From the NCBI GenBank assembly GCA_037975125.1, contig CM075852.1:4042214-4106213 (forward strand): a stretch of DNA of 64,000 nucleotides, in the 5' to 3' direction. The DNA comes from Latrodectus hesperus. Its lineage: Eukaryota; Arthropoda; Arachnida; Araneae; Theridiidae. The position numbers and the translations under genes were made by a program. The stretch's first letter is position 1. Every line of letters begins with the position of its first letter. Shown here one piece after another: positions 13,501 to 35,081 of this stretch. The notes beneath the pieces are model-generated. The model was not told the origin of the DNA, searched no databases, and saw nothing but the letters and a program-made list of their open reading frames with translations.

Positions 13501-14170
13501 TCATACTAAAACAATTTTTTGTGAATCACTTTCATAATTATACTTTGTATTGTGTTATTATTGTGCGTGTTCAGTTTGAATATTTTTAATATTATAAATA
13601 GTAAAATAAAATTTTATTTATTGCTGTTTTTCTCTACTAATTTTCATACCACCTCCAAAACATGTAAGTATTTCTTGACAGCCTTTTATTTTTATTTTTA
13701 TTTTATAATTTGATAATTATTAATTTATTCAGTAGAACATTTTGATCTAATTTATTTATTCAAATGATAAATTCTTTTAATTTTTTTTATTTCAGTATAA
13801 TACGGCGGAAAAATTTTTTAGATTTCATAATTAAAAATTGAAAAAATAATAGTTCGATGTCAATGTTATCTACCTCATTTATAACAATTTATTTTTAGAT
13901 GTTTTTAATTTATATAGTATATTTTATAAGTAAGTCACTGATTACTAACTATAATTTAATATAAGATGAATAAAATGTAAATTCAGAAAGTATATGTTGA
14001 TTTGTGCTTAATTTCAAAATTTCGATGCTTTACCTATTACTTTTAAATTTTTGCGAAACTTTTTATCTTTAATCTCATATGAATGAACCTATTTTAATTT
14101 TTTTAGAAAATATTAATTTGATTGTACCCAAGAATTAGTAAAAAATTGATTCAATGTATTATAAAAACTC

Positions 14171-14493
<323 letters not shown>

Positions 14494-15214
14494 ATTTTTT
14501 TATCTATTTCTTTCCCTTTCAAATTTAAAATGAAGAGAAGCAGAATGTCAATTTTCCATTTCGAGTATTTAAAAAAGAAATCTTTCTTCCACTCCTGTCG
14601 AAAAGGAATCGATAAAGCCGGGCTTCCACCTGTCGATATAATTTACTTTCTTCCATTAAAAAACACCAATATTCTCTCCCGATGCGAGAAAAGAAAATAT
14701 TATTCGAGGATCTTATTTTTTCACTTTTTGTTTTCATGCCGTTGAACAAAGACTCCGTTGCATGCATTCAACCATGTGCTTTGACGGACAAATTTCATAA
14801 TATGCTTCAAAGGAAGAGAAGTACAGGATTTCATAAAAAAAATTATAATGTTGCAAGCATTATTTTTTTTTACTGCAGCTATAAATAAATAAAATATACA
14901 CATGTCAAAATAAATATTGCTCCCCATCAGGATTTGTTTTGAACAAAATTTACGATGAAATTTAATTAAATTTTATACATTTTTTTTACCTGGTGGAAAT
15001 AGCGTTAACGATTGAAATTCATTCCGAATCAGGGATGAATTAAATTTATTTATTAATATTTTGCTATCATTTCAAGTAAATTTTGGAATAAATTATACGT
15101 GCCAATTTTCTCTGTTTACAATACCTATTTCTAACGAGATATAATTTTGTAGCATGACTGAAAAGTTGATTTTCTTTATAAAATTATTTGGGATATTTCA
15201 TTAAACATCTTTTA
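14494..15214. other. Intergenic DNA with a less AT-biased patch
   Basis: The part 14520-14880 has higher complexity and overlapping short open frames on both strands, none with a recognisable protein. The rest is AT-rich. Confidence 0.35.
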
Positions 15215-15506
15215 ATAACGGCTGGCAGTGGGTGACCACCCCTTTACCACAACAAGGTTGGAAACTCCTACTCATCTGTCGTTATCCAGTGGGTACCTGT
15301 GAACCAAATCACTGAGGATAGAAGCATTTCTCACTCCATACTAAAACAAACCCATTTATAGAGGCCCACATCCAAACATCATCTCAGAAGAAAGGACAGA
15401 GAAACGCACAGAGGGAGAAAATAACTTCTATGCGTGAACTGAGAGATTCAAACCCGGGACCCACAGCTGAGAAATCAGGACGCTAATTACTCATCACCCG
15501 GTCGGT
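15215..15506 (-). repeat. tRNA-derived SINE (family B)
   Basis: The minus strand begins CCGACCGGGTGATGAGTAAT and has a B-box-like GGTTTGAATC (15445-15454), placed as in a tRNA. Next comes a pyrimidine-rich stretch with CTCCCTCTGTGCGTTTCTCT. This head plus TCTCTCTGTGTNT region is shared with the copies at 24026, 29085 and 37683. The remaining body differs, so it is a related subfamily. The last bases near 15215 are approximate. Confidence 0.7.
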
Positions 15507-16413
15507 TGATTAAACAGGCAAAGCATATGCTTATTCTTCGTTACTTTTACATTTTGAAATTAAATGATATTGCATGAAAATACAAATAAAAGAATCTTTC
15601 TCAGTTAATGAAATTCACACTACTTTCGAGCTACAATATTTATTGCACTTACGTATTTCTTTAAGTATACTAAAGTAAATAATTGGCATACAAGATATTC
15701 CCGTTTTATTTAATAATAAATGATAATTGAATTTTTTCAAATTATTTTTAAATTTTATTTTATTTTGATAATTTTATGTAATTAAAATGGAAATTTAAAA
15801 TTACATCATAAGATACACGATAATTTTTGTGTCACAAACAGATAAAACACACAATATAGTTTAGCGTCTTCAATGATTTCATATATTTAAGCATTCAAAT
15901 TATTACGTTTTTTCTAAATATCAGAATATGCAGCAATCTATCTGTAGTTAGTAATAAATTTTTCAAATGACACTGCAGGGTTCTTAATATTTTGCATGAT
16001 TAAGGTTGAAATTGAAAGATAAATAAAGCATATCATAATATACTTATTAATGTGCGATTGTTTACAAATATTTTAAACTTCTTAAGTCAAAAATTAAAAA
16101 CTGTTCATTTTGTAAATTGAGCAAAAATAAAGATATTTTGAAATTTCCTTATGTTTGAGAATATACTATGAATAATTTCTAATGAATGTAATCTTTAAAC
16201 AAAGACGCACTTTATATAGATTGCTTGGTTTTAGTTTTACACCGTAAGTTACTTTTTTAAATATTTTTTTGCAATATAGTGTTTAAACACATAAAAAATG
16301 ATTCTTTATTTTTGTTTTAAGAAATTTATGTAGAAAATTAGAAAAGTAAAGTTATGTAATATGAAAAGTTAATATTTAATAAAATTCTCTGGATGAAATA
16401 ATAAAATATTTCA

Positions 16414-16461
<48 letters not shown>

Positions 16462-17010
16462 GTATAATCCTATATACTAATTGTATTTTAAGCAAACCAA
16501 CTTAATTAAATTCATATTACGAATACATATTCAATATTTGCATAAATTTTCTATCATATTTTACATAAATAATTAGAATTTTTATTATAAAATTTAAATT
16601 AAAATATATTGGCAAAACTATAAAATATATGAACTTATTTGGCAAAGTATTTAACTTAATTTGGCCTTAATTTTTCTGTTTTCTTAAAAAATTTTAAAAT
16701 ATGTGCAGAATGCATTTTCAATCAATTTTTGAACACTGAGTATTAGAAAAATAAAAACTTCATATTTATGTACGGCCATTGTGAGTCAAAGCATGTAAGC
16801 AATGATAATAATATGATATATTTTTTAATTAATAATTATATGAATTCCACCCAGAAGAAGTTTTACTTTTAAGTGAGACTGCAAGATGGTTTGAAAATTT
16901 ATATAAATGTTACCAAAACATTTCTCATGTATAACTTTATCTTTTCCAATACTTGAGTTTAATAATTTGTTATATAATTTGACATAATTTCATTTCATAT
17001 CCTTACTATC
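15507..17010. other. AT-rich intergenic DNA, nothing recognised except a TA tract
   Basis: AT-rich with no coding signal on either strand. It contains the microsatellite at 16415-16466. Confidence 0.45.
16415..16466. repeat. Short (TA)n tract with two G interruptions
   Basis: Alternating TA, interrupted at 16450 and 16462. Confidence 0.9.
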
Positions 17011-17102
17011 CTATTTTCTTAATATCCATTGAGATACACTCGTTTGGAATCTACACTTAATAAATGTTCTGAAATAACGAACATATCCACTATTAAGTTG
17101 GG

Positions 17103-18101
17103 TCAGTAGGTTGTAGGACCACCGTGAGTGGCGAATACAGGAAGCAACACGTCTAGGCATAGTGTCAATGAGAGTACAAATTGCGTCCTTTGGAATGGTT
17201 CTCCATTCCTTCTCAACCATTTATCGAAGTGCGTTTTTTGAAGGAAACCCCGTGGCATGGTCTGAAAATGACGTCCAATCATATCCCAAATGTGTTCAAT
17301 TGGTGAAATATCTGGCGAGCACAGAGGTCCGTTAAGCAACTGTACATCTTGCATGGTATATTGACTAATGCGAGCAATGTACAGTAGGGAGTTATCCTGC
17401 TGATATAGGGCATTAGGCACCCCCTGAAAGTAGGGGACTGTCACCGGCCACAGCACATCAACTACGTAATATTGGGTAACCATAGTACCGTGAATAAGTT
17501 CTAAAGGTGAACTGGAATCGTGCACAATAGGTCTCCAAACCATGATGCCAAGTTGGCACGCGGTGGGGCATTCCACTATTTCTGCCGAATTAGCCTGTCT
17601 CCACGTCGAAGCCACAATTGTACGTGAACACTATACATGAAGTAACAGAAGCGTAACTCATCTGAGAAACGATCCTGAGCCACTCTTTCGTTCACATCAC
17701 TCTAATTTGCCAACAATCCAGACGTTGGCGTCTAAGCGTTGGAGTCAATGACTGTCTTCTTAACAGACAACATGAGCGCAGACCACTAGCAATTATTCGG
17801 TGAAAAATGGTTCTGCCTAATATAGGAGCATTTAGAATGTGTTGCACATACTGCAGTATTTCTGTAGACGTGTCTTTCTCGCACCACCTCCCGTCGTACT
17901 TGTCAATCCACGTGTGATGACATTATTCTAGTTGCATAGTCGCCAAACAAACATTCTACAGTTCCTTCTTTGTCACTGCTGGTGCACTGTGAACGCGCTC
18001 AGGTCTGTCAGCTGAGATTTGACGTAAGGACTAACTTGCCCTTCTCAGAGGCCCTTGTAAACTTCTCTGTTTACTGGAATTGACTCTGTCTGTGATGGCA
18101 T
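17103..18101 (-). pseudogene. Degenerate Tc1-like (DD34E) transposase
   Basis: The best frame (17103-17615) gives GIMVWRPIVHDSSSPLELIH, an LYQQDN second-acid motif and SPDISPIEHIWDMIGR with the third catalytic glutamate. It closes with GGPTTY and the natural stop at 17103. The segment KEWRTIPKDAICTLIDTMPR lies in another frame (17011-17220), so two compensating frameshifts are present. Upstream, fragments such as LTPTLRRQRLDCW and EWLRIV correspond to the middle of Tc1 transposase, but the FSDESRF first-acid motif is destroyed. A possible start codon is at 18099-18101. Normal length would be about 340 residues. The terminal inverted repeats could not be found. This is an old, inactive insertion. 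Confidence 0.8.
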
Positions 18102-21097
<2,996 letters not shown>

Positions 21098-21099
21098 TA

Positions 21100-22526
21100 C
21101 ATTTCAGGTAACCCAAATTGCAACACCAAGAAAGACAAGAGATATCACAACAAAATTTATTTAGAAGATAACATGCTGGCCAACTATCAAATGATTAAAT
21201 TTATAGACTTCTGGGAAGTGTGGTGCCTGCCAAAATCAGTAGCAAGAGTATCCGCCATTGTTGGAGACCACTGCTGCCACACGCCCCAATATTGATTCAA
21301 AGTGACTTTGGAAGTGTTCTTGGGATACAGCAGACCCAGCATCTTCCACATGTGGAAAAAACTGATCTGGTGTTGCAGCTGGGGATGTAATCTGGTTCAA
21401 TATGTTGAGCAACCATGGACTTCCTATCGTTTTTTCCTATCCTATTTCCTATCGGCAAAAAATCTGGAAAACGAGATGGCCAGGGAAACTATTCAATTTG
21501 GCAATAGACGAAGAACCCTTGGACAATACGTGCTACGTGTGGTCACGTATTATCCTGTTGAAATATGGCTGTGTGCAAGCCCTAAAGGTAAGGAAGGACA
21601 ATTGGCTCCAACACCTTGGAAATGTAGCGCTGGCTGTTTAAAGTACCGACACTTTGTACAAGAGGAGTGCGAGAATGATATCCAATACCACCCCATAACA
21701 TAATACTCGGTGCAGGACCAGTGTGGCGGTGCATAACACAGAGGTTCAGCATCCTCTTTTCACGGTGTCTCCAGACTCGAATGACCATTGCGGTTTTGCA
21801 GGGAGAAGCAGGAATCATCAGTAAAGACAATATTATGTCATTCTACCACTTACATCCTTCTTTCATCGCACCACTGAAGGCACAGACGTCTGTGGTTCTG
21901 CGTCAAGGGTAGACGAAGCAATGAAGGTCTTGCAGACAGACCATTCTGTTGTAAACGGTATCGAATGGTACGCGCAGACACTGGATGATGTGTTACAGAC
22001 AGAATGTGCTGTGCCAGTGTTCGTGATGTGGGTGAGCGATCCGTCACTCCCATGCGCACAATTTGCCATCACGTGCAGTGGTGCACTGAGGTGGATACGG
22101 TTGAAAACGTCGGTCCGTCGCACCCTCCTGCATCCAATGATCACATATCTGCATTACAGTTGTTTGGTTTCGTCCAACACGACTGCACCAACACCCTGAA
22201 AAATAATCCAAAATCTCGGTATACCACTATACATCCTCTGTCGAACTCAGATAATTGATAAAAAAATTATCATTGTTTTTTACGAGACATAATTGATCGT
22301 TTTTTGTTTTTAAAAAACAACAGGAAAAACACAATTGCCAAACTTGAAATCGTTGAAATCTCCAAGTCTTAAATAGCGCTTTGAAGAAGCTCCTCAAGCG
22401 CTTGGGATGTGCGCCTGCACTGAAATTCTAATTACTTGCATATCTCACCACCACTAAAGCATGTTGTAAATTTCATGTTATTTGCATGTTTCCTTCAGAG
22501 TGTTGCATTTACGGTACCCAGGAGTG
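21100..22526 (-). mobile_element. Tc1-like transposon with TA target duplication, inactive
   Basis: The ends pair as imperfect inverted repeats: CATTTCAGGTAACCCAAATT at 21100 against the inverse of ..AAATGCAACAC..CTCCTG.. at 22526, matching best at 'GGTA.CC..AAAT.GCAACAC'. Both ends are bordered by TA (21098-21099 and 22527-22528). Length is 1,427 bp, normal for Tc1 elements, so the element is full-length although its transposase is broken. Confidence 0.75.
21236..22258 (-). pseudogene. Tc1-like (DD34E) transposase, multiply disrupted
   Basis: Fragments in order on the minus strand: LSEFDRGCIVVYRDFGL (N-terminal helix-turn-helix), MGVTDRSPTSRTLAQHIL, SARTIRYRLQQNGLSARPSL, a PLTQNHRRLCLQWCDERR linker, then GPAPSIMLWGGIGYHSRTPL. 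These are followed by AIFQQDNT (second acid retained), WPSRFPDFLPIGN (glutamate of the usual PIEN replaced by glycine) and a tail ending NNGGYSCY with a stop at 21236-21238. Several stops and frameshifts separate the pieces, and a stretch after the last catalytic motif is scrambled. It is recognisable beyond doubt as Tc1-family and non-functional. It differs in sequence from the relic at 17103-18101, so two separate Tc1 lineages are present. Confidence 0.85.
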
Positions 22527-23756
22527 TATAGAAAAACATGAAATGTAAATTGCAATTATTGTCCAGGTTCAATCTTCTTGAAACATTTTAAACATGTTGT
22601 GAATTTTTACAACAGCTATAAGGTACGTAAAATGTGGTTCTTTTTGAAAAATAGGTCGTGTCTGGTTGTAGGTAACAAATTTCCTATGCTCGAAATAGAA
22701 TTTTATCATACACGCTAATTGTGGTGTTTAGACCGATCAATTCACATATCCACAACATTATATCCATTGCTGAAAACTGTTGCATTAAAATACTCAATGG
22801 AATACTGCAATGAACTCCTAACCAAATATACTGATTATTTATTTGAAATACTTCAAACTAGGAATGTGCTTGTGATCCATCAAGTATGGCAACTGTGGTT
22901 CCCAAAAATAATTATTAATTTAAGCCCTTCTGGTAATAATTCAACAGGTACAACCTGAAAAAAATACCAACTGAATCGAGATACGCATTTACTGTAAAAT
23001 GGTATTCTAAAATCCGAGAGCTATATTTTCACCACGACTTCAATTTTTGTGAATACTGAACGTATTTTTTCTCGTAAACAATGCCAAATAGATGAACAAC
23101 ATGCAGCCTGGAAAACACGAATTATAATTAGTTTTCACAAATACCGATTTGAAAAACTATTCTTCGTATAACTGGAAATTCTTAAAAGATACTTGACATT
23201 GCTGTTTAGAATTTCTACTGATTGTTCCATGAAATCCTGATTTGATTCCTGATACTCAGATAATACTAGTGCAGGAATTCTCACATCTGACTTAGCCCAG
23301 TATTCTTGTAATCTGAAGTAGTTTCAGTAATTTTGGGTGTAAGCATCTAAGCGATTCAGCCATTACAGATATGGTTTCATATGCCAGAAGCAAATGTACT
23401 TTCTCTAAATACGTGTAATCTACCAAGCTACAAATTTTTTTTCTCTTCACGCGAAAGGAATTTTTCGGTGAAATTTAAAAATATTATTAACTTAAACATA
23501 GTCAGTAATTTTATCAAAACAGAAATCTCAGCCAAGAGTAGAAATCCCCAATTGGCAGAAAGATGTATTATGTTTGGAAAACATTAACTGCTATATGTGG
23601 TTGGCACCTGCTCTTTGTCTGATAATGATTGCTTAGTAAAAAGAGCTGGTAAAGGATACTTCACACTTTGTTCATAAATTTGCCTTCTGTTGGCTTAACA
23701 TTTTATCAAGAAATTTAATATCGTTCTGCATTTCATTTTCAAGAGTATGCAGAGCT
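22527..23756. other. Moderately complex intergenic DNA, unresolved
   Basis: Less AT-biased than average with short open frames only. No domain or repeat family recognised. It may be the interrupted remainder of an older repeat. Confidence 0.3.
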
Positions 23757-23825
23757 GGCAGCCGAATGGCTAGAACTCCAGTTCGTGTGTTCTATTCCCA
23801 TCATGAATGTGGATGTTTTCATTAA
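23757..23825 (+). repeat. Truncated tRNA-like SINE head
   Basis: GGCAGCCGAATGGC (A-box-like), then TGTTCTATTCCC (B-box-like), then ATGAATGTGGATG. This is the layout of the family B SINE heads without the body. Confidence 0.45.
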
Positions 23826-24025
23826 TTCGAAAACTTTTTAAGCGGATTTTAATTTAATTAGAGCTTTCTATGAAAAATAATTATCATTGATTGAAAAAAA
23901 AACAATCAAAGATATAGTTTTCGAATATGGCAGTGAATCACAATGGTTTGATTAATTTGCACAAACACCTTTAAACGCTATTAAAAAACGAAGATAACTA
24001 AATTAAATGTATTTAGTAACGCCCC

Positions 24026-24253
24026 CGACCGACGGTGGAGTGGTTAGCGTTTCCACTTTTGAAGCAGTAGACCTTGGGTTCTAATCCTAGTTCAGGGTTG
24101 GATGTTCCTTTCTCTCTCTGTGTATCTTTATTCCTTCAATTTCGATGCGAAGATGACCCACCCACTGGGTGTCCCACTGTTTAAGATGCTATCACTTTCA
24201 CCATTTGTAGTGCTGAATAGGTGTATCCTAAGTGTAACCCGGCATTAGAAAAA
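24026..24253 (+). repeat. tRNA-derived SINE (family B)
   Basis: The plus-strand tRNA-like head has GAGTGGTTAGCG (A-box-like) and GGGTTCTAATCC (B-box-like, 24076-24087). It is followed by TTTCTCTCTCTGTGTATC, then ACCCACTGGGTGTCCCACTG, and ends near CCCGGCATTA. The same blocks in the same order occur on the minus strand at 37683-37906, which defines the family and its 3' end. Confidence 0.8.
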
Positions 24254-29084
<4,831 letters not shown>

Positions 29085-29322
29085 GGGAGCGTTTTTCGTT
29101 TTAATCAGAACACCATGAAGGTGAAAGTACGACTTTGCTGTACACACATGCCATAGGTATCCGTTTATAGGGTAGGCAACCATTCACACCTCATTCATAC
29201 AAGGAAAGAACAAAGACAGGATAGATAGAGAGAAAAAGTACATCCATGCCGGAACCGGGATTCGAACTCAGGATCACCTTATCCGCAGTCAGGTACGTTG
29301 ACCACTAGACAAGTTGGGCGGA
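29085..29322 (-). repeat. tRNA-derived SINE (family B-related)
   Basis: The minus-strand head is CCGCCCAACTTGTCTAGTGG, with GAGTTCGAATCCCGG (B-box near 29257-29269). It is followed by GGCATGGATGTACTTTTTCT, equivalent to the start of the other family B bodies. The distal body differs, so it is a subfamily or a fused form. Confidence 0.7.
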
Positions 29323-30831
29323 AAATAAATTTATAAATATTTTGTCAAATTATTTATGCATTTTTAAATTTAAAAATCTATACATATTTATTTTGACACC
29401 TAGAATAAGAATAGATATTTATCTTTCTTTTTCAATTTAAGAAATTATTTTTCAAAAAAAAAATTTAAAGGCTTTTTGTGATCGGTTAAAAATATTTACT
29501 CTTGTATGTAAAGTATATGTATGCCTTATTTATTGAAAGATTTATTGAAAATTTCATAGATTTAAGTATGTGTATGTATAGATTTAGACGAAGAAGATCA
29601 AATATCTATTAAGATAATTACGGTTTAAATGTTTAGCAAAAAACTTTATATTTACACTTCCAAAAAAGAGAAGGTATAGATTTTCGATGCTCCAAATAAC
29701 AAGTAACATTGCAAAAGTAGTATAATCTAAGTTGAACCAGATTTAACTGTTATTTTACTTTAAGTGGTCCCCAGTATTACTGGTATAGAACTTGCGATAA
29801 ACTATGTCAAGAAAATTATTTAGTTTCAGAAAAATTTTTTAAAGAATTTATCATGAAAGGTTGCAATTTTCTTAATTAATTGTGTTAATGAATTCTTAGT
29901 TTAAATGGTCAGAATTATTTAGATGTAAATACTATGAAAATGATGTGAAAAATTTAGAAGATCTCGAAAGAGCAGAAGAGCTAATTTTCATGCAAAGCAG
30001 ATTATTCTAATTTCTTGTATTATGCTCATGTTCGAGGATATCTATATTTGTCAAATCAAAGTAAAATAACTGATTGCCATTAAGAAAAAGTTTTTGAACT
30101 ACCTGAGGTAATTTTAAAAAATGTCTGGAATACAATTAAAAGCAAAATATTTATAGTTAATATGCTATAAATTTTTATTCAATTTAAAAATAATATTGAG
30201 TAATTTAATGACGATTAAATGATGAATTTAACTTTCATACAATTTACAAATTTGAAAATATTTATAAAAATTTAATTTAAAATTTTGTTTAAAGTAAAGC
30301 ATTTTATAAAATTAAAATTTTAAAAGCGCAACTTTGATTTCAAATTGAATTTTTCTTTCATATAAAATCCCTAGAGATATGAGTTTTTATATCTTATGTT
30401 TATTCTTATTGCCATAATTCATATAATTGAATTTTAAAAAAAGGAATTTGCCTGTAATTTAAAATATTTTTATTTATTTTAGTGCAACGTTTTTCAAGTT
30501 TAAATTCACATAAATTCCATATGCTTGATCAGTTGCTCAAATATATTGATTTCTAATACCAATATCTATACATTTGAGAAAAAATATTAGATAAATAAAC
30601 TATTTTAGAGTATTTTTAATTAGCCCGTAAGTAAATTAATATATGCTCTAAATGATTACATAAAATAACTTATCAACATAATTAATAAGTTAGTAGGATT
30701 TATTTATTTTGTAATCAATTATATTTATGAAGAGATTTGATCATAGATACTTGTTTAAATGTTCTTAAGGTCTTTTAAATACCCTTACTTACGCTTAAAA
30801 TATGAAAATAAGATATTTCTCTATTAAATTG

Positions 30832-30965
30832 AGAAATAATAATTAACCAATTATAATTTATTTTATAATAATTTTTATATAATATATTTTATATATATAT
30901 TTTATAATATATTTTATAATAATTTATTTTATAATAAGAAATAATAATTAACTAATTATAATTAT
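30832..30965. repeat. Direct repeat pair around an AT-rich core
   Basis: AGAAATAATAATTAAC(C/T)AATTATAAT occurs at 30832-30860 and again at 30937-30965. Between the copies are TTTTATAATA-type iterations. Confidence 0.7.
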
Positions 30966-33900
30966 TATTTTAAAGTTTATTTGCTTATATATCATTTGTA
31001 TGGGCGTCGTAACATTTGTCTATATTTTTTCAGAATGTAATTCATATAATTAAATTAATATAACATCAAAATTAAATTGATATTTAGGAATGAAATTCAT
31101 CGAAACAATAAGACTATTTCAGTTTTTATTTAGGGTATATTAAAAAATAATGTGAATTTAATTGGAAATCATATGAAGTTTATTAGAAAATTTAAATTTC
31201 ATAATAATCATTTTACCATATCTTAATTTCTCCAGTTTTTACTAAAGACCAGAATGTGAATTATTTTTAAACTTTAAACATACACTCCATTATATACAAT
31301 TCTATAAATAAAATCACGAGAGATATGAGATTTAATATCTTTAAAAACAAAACATGAGGTCTTGTTCCCGTTTAACAAAAAAAAAATATCGTTTATCAGT
31401 TCACATTATATTGATACCCATATAATACATAGATAAATAAATTAATTAACGATTTTTTTATTTTATTTTCATTTATACAAATTAATTATGTGATTAATAA
31501 CTACAAAATTCATCACATATTTCGATTAGAAATGGAATTTTAGTATTTAACAATACTGACATATTTACTACACTACTGAATCAGATTATTTATAACACCT
31601 GCATTATTTATCAATAATTTTCATAAATTAAAAACAATCAAAATGGAAACAATTTGAAGTATATTGTCTTCGTGTTAGATTTTATTAAGAAAACAATTTA
31701 TAATTAAGAAATTAACCTCTCCTAAATTATATATTCATGTAAAATGGCAGAAAGAAAAAAATCAAACCTGCTTACAAACATCAATCGTAAGACACCTTTA
31801 GAGTATCAGATTAACAAGAAGTTCACGATGTTAAAACTTTGAAACTTAGTTTTCTAAACTTTCTAAGATAGATTTCGTACTTTCACTGCGAGCTCCTCAT
31901 TAAAAACAGCTTAGTCTCATGGTTCATCAGTTGCAGCTGAAAGGCCCAGGTTTTCAGATAAGTAGTTTTGTGCCTGCTTTTCCGAAACTTATTACACCAC
32001 ACACTAGTCTTTGCATGCATACCAAGTGTTCTAATTGAAATGTAAGCATAAAGTTTCTTTGCCGAAGTCAAAAAAGTAAATTTTTTTTGAAAAGGTATTG
32101 CTTTTTAAAGACGTGTTGGTACTTGAAATATATAGGCATTGAAATCAACAGACAAGTATTTGTATTGAATTTGGAACACTGATTTTAATACGAATACAGT
32201 TTACTCCAATACAGTTTTAAAATGAGCTGATTTAATTAGTAAAATGTTATTTTATGTACATAAGGATACTTTACATTACAAATATGATATGAATCAAGAC
32301 AAACACAAAGTGTACTTGCAAATAGCATTTCATAGCAAATGTAAATTTCTCATTACTAACCATGGATTAAAGGGAAATAAATATGTAAATGTATTTACAG
32401 AATGTATGTTTTATAATAATATTTTTTATGATTGTTGATTTCTTACATGGATATGATAACATATTATGTATTTGTTAAATATACAAAATTTCATTTTTCA
32501 TTTAAGCATTTAATCAGTTAAATAAATTAAAGTAAAAAGTTTGTTTATAATGTTTATTATTTTAAAGAAAATGCACATACTTTGGAAGTTTTATTAAATT
32601 TAAATTTTGTATACGCAGCTCGAAAAAAAACTTATCATTTCCTCAAATAAATTAAATAATAAAGCATAGAAGAAACATTCAGAGAAAATATTAAGTTTTT
32701 TTTTACATAGCTCTTTCTTGTTTCTTGACAGAATTCAAACATTTTTAATGGAAGTGTATTAAAGTAGTTCTTACAATAGCCTAATGCGCCATTTTCTTCC
32801 TTTAATTAGCTTAAAGCAATGCAGGTGCTCCTACTCCCTGCTATTTTTCGTTTTTATACCCTGAAGCTTAGTCAAAATAGAATTTGGAAAGAGAAGTAAA
32901 TTATGAAGAAAAATTCTCTGTGCATATTTGAAATGAGCATACGTTGGAAAATAACAACATAAATTGTAGTCTTAAAGTAATTAATTGCTAATTGTAAAAT
33001 CTGCTTGCTTTACAGGGAAAAATATAAGCGAATAAGGATGAAATATGTATCTGTAAGATTTTAAAAAATTTTCATTAAATACAGAGCGTGAGTGCTTTAA
33101 ATTCAGTACTATCTCAGACAAGAATATCTGGGCTATATAATGTTTAAACCTAAACTTGTAAATTTATTTTAACTCTATGTTAATTTTTTGGCATTTTGAT
33201 ATGCAAAATTCTTATATGAATTTATTAGATTACATTGAAAATGGAAATTATTTTCTTAATTAGAATAATATATTCAAGAAATTTTATTTAAAAATGCAAG
33301 AAGTATTACCATATACATATTCAAAATTTTCTCCTATTTTAAATAATATGTGTGTTAAATTTTAATGGAAAAGCATTCTAATCCAATGTTAAATAGCTTA
33401 ATAAATAATAATATTACTTTTAGTCATTAATATACATTTAGATTATTAATAATATTAAATTCTTATTATTTGTTAATAGTTGTTAATTTAAGGAATATTA
33501 AACTGATGATTTACTGCAGATATAAAGAAAACAATTTCTATAAAGTGGATACACTTTTATATTTACGTTATAAATAAAACCCTCTTCATTAATATAAATT
33601 TTCACACTTAATATCACTTAATTGTATGCAAAAAAAAATTTAGCCAACAATCAATTTAATTAATTAAAGTAAAATGCAAAAAAAATATCCTAATTAAAGA
33701 AATTTCTTTAAATTTTGCAATTAAATTTTCTATTTATGAGAAATATATTCGAATTAATTTAATCCAATTTTTACATTACTTTGCTTTTTTTAAATTTTAA
33801 TTATAAAAATATTTTTATTCCTATCTACGATTGGGCTTATTTTTATAAGTTTGGTTATTTTTCAAAATATTTTAATTATATCCATTTTTATGTACAAGAA

Positions 33901-34997
33901 GAGCTTAATGGTATTAAATAATCTTATTACTATTACAGAAAAAATAATATAATTTCCTCTTATTAATTTTAATGCATTCTATTGAATAAGTTTTAACATT
34001 TTGAAATTTTGAGCTGTGTAAGTTGTAGAGAAATATAGTAAGTGTATTAAAACACTTTTAGTTATAAAATTTTTTTGCTTTTAGTTATAAAATTATTTTG
34101 TGGCTAGAAAATATTCTCAATTAATTAAATTTAATATAAATATATTTATTGACTATCTTATATTGATAATTCTATAAGATAATATAAATAAATCTTTGTT
34201 TCTTAATTTATCATATGCTATTTCTTGAGGACTATTAATTATCTTATAAATGTATTCTCTCTCGCCCTCTCTTTTATTTTTGCACTTTTATGTATCTTCA
34301 ATTTTTTCTACCTTCACTCTTCTTTATTTTTACTACCTTTACTCAAATACTTCAATTGTTTTCCTTAATAATACATTCTTTTAAATTATGCACGGAGTTT
34401 TATTACTGAGAAATATGAATCTTCTTTTTCATCAATCGTATGCTTATATTTAGACTGCTATTTTTTATTATAAATTATGTCTTGTTTAAATTAAAATAAG
34501 TTTTTTCAAAGTTATTTTATAGAATACATTTCATATATCTAAAATGTATTACAAACAATTTATGGATTTTATTTTTTATAAAATTACTCGTTTATCATAT
34601 TATTATTAATAAGTAGATATTTCTTGAAATTAAATGTTATGTGTATCCGACGCGTAAATTAAAAAAAAATATGAGTGCAGATACTGTTACATATATATCT
34701 CATCATTGACTTTCTTTAAGCAAAGAGTTTAATTTGTTCAAGGATAGATATATTTATTCTGACATAATGCTTATTTATTTAAGAACAAATTTTCATTGAG
34801 TTTTAATCATAAGCAATTTGAACATTTCACGAGAACAGTAAGCAAATTAAAATAAATTTTATTACTATTTATTACTGTATAGGAAAAATATATCATCAAT
34901 GAATAGCATAGAATACAAAAAAGTTAAAATATACCTAATATCAAATAAATAACAAAAAACAATGTTGTAAAAGATTAAATATTCAGTTGTTTGCATG

Positions 34998-35081
34998 ATG
35001 CAAAAAGATACTTAATAGGTACTTAAAGATACAAAAGATACAAAATACTTAATTATACTTAAAGATGCAAAAGATACTTAA
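34998..35081. repeat. Short irregular minisatellite
   Basis: Repeats of ACTTAAAGAT(A/G)CAAAAGATA with variable spacing, about four imperfect units. Confidence 0.65.

Noticed and set aside
13325..13537. 70-codon open frame in Helitron-like copy 1, and the 66-codon frame 61138-61338 in copy 2
   Set aside because: They are different parts of the element in different frames. Neither frame is preserved between the two copies.
21302..22258. Plus-strand open frames over the Tc1 element
   Set aside because: The minus strand carries clear Tc1 motifs; the plus frames are shadows.
31883..32071. Minus-strand 62-codon open frame in a less AT-biased patch
   Set aside because: No motif, no homology I recognise and no splice context.
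34998..35081. CRISPR-like array
   Set aside because: The units are irregular, directly adjacent and AT-rich without unique spacers, in a eukaryotic context.
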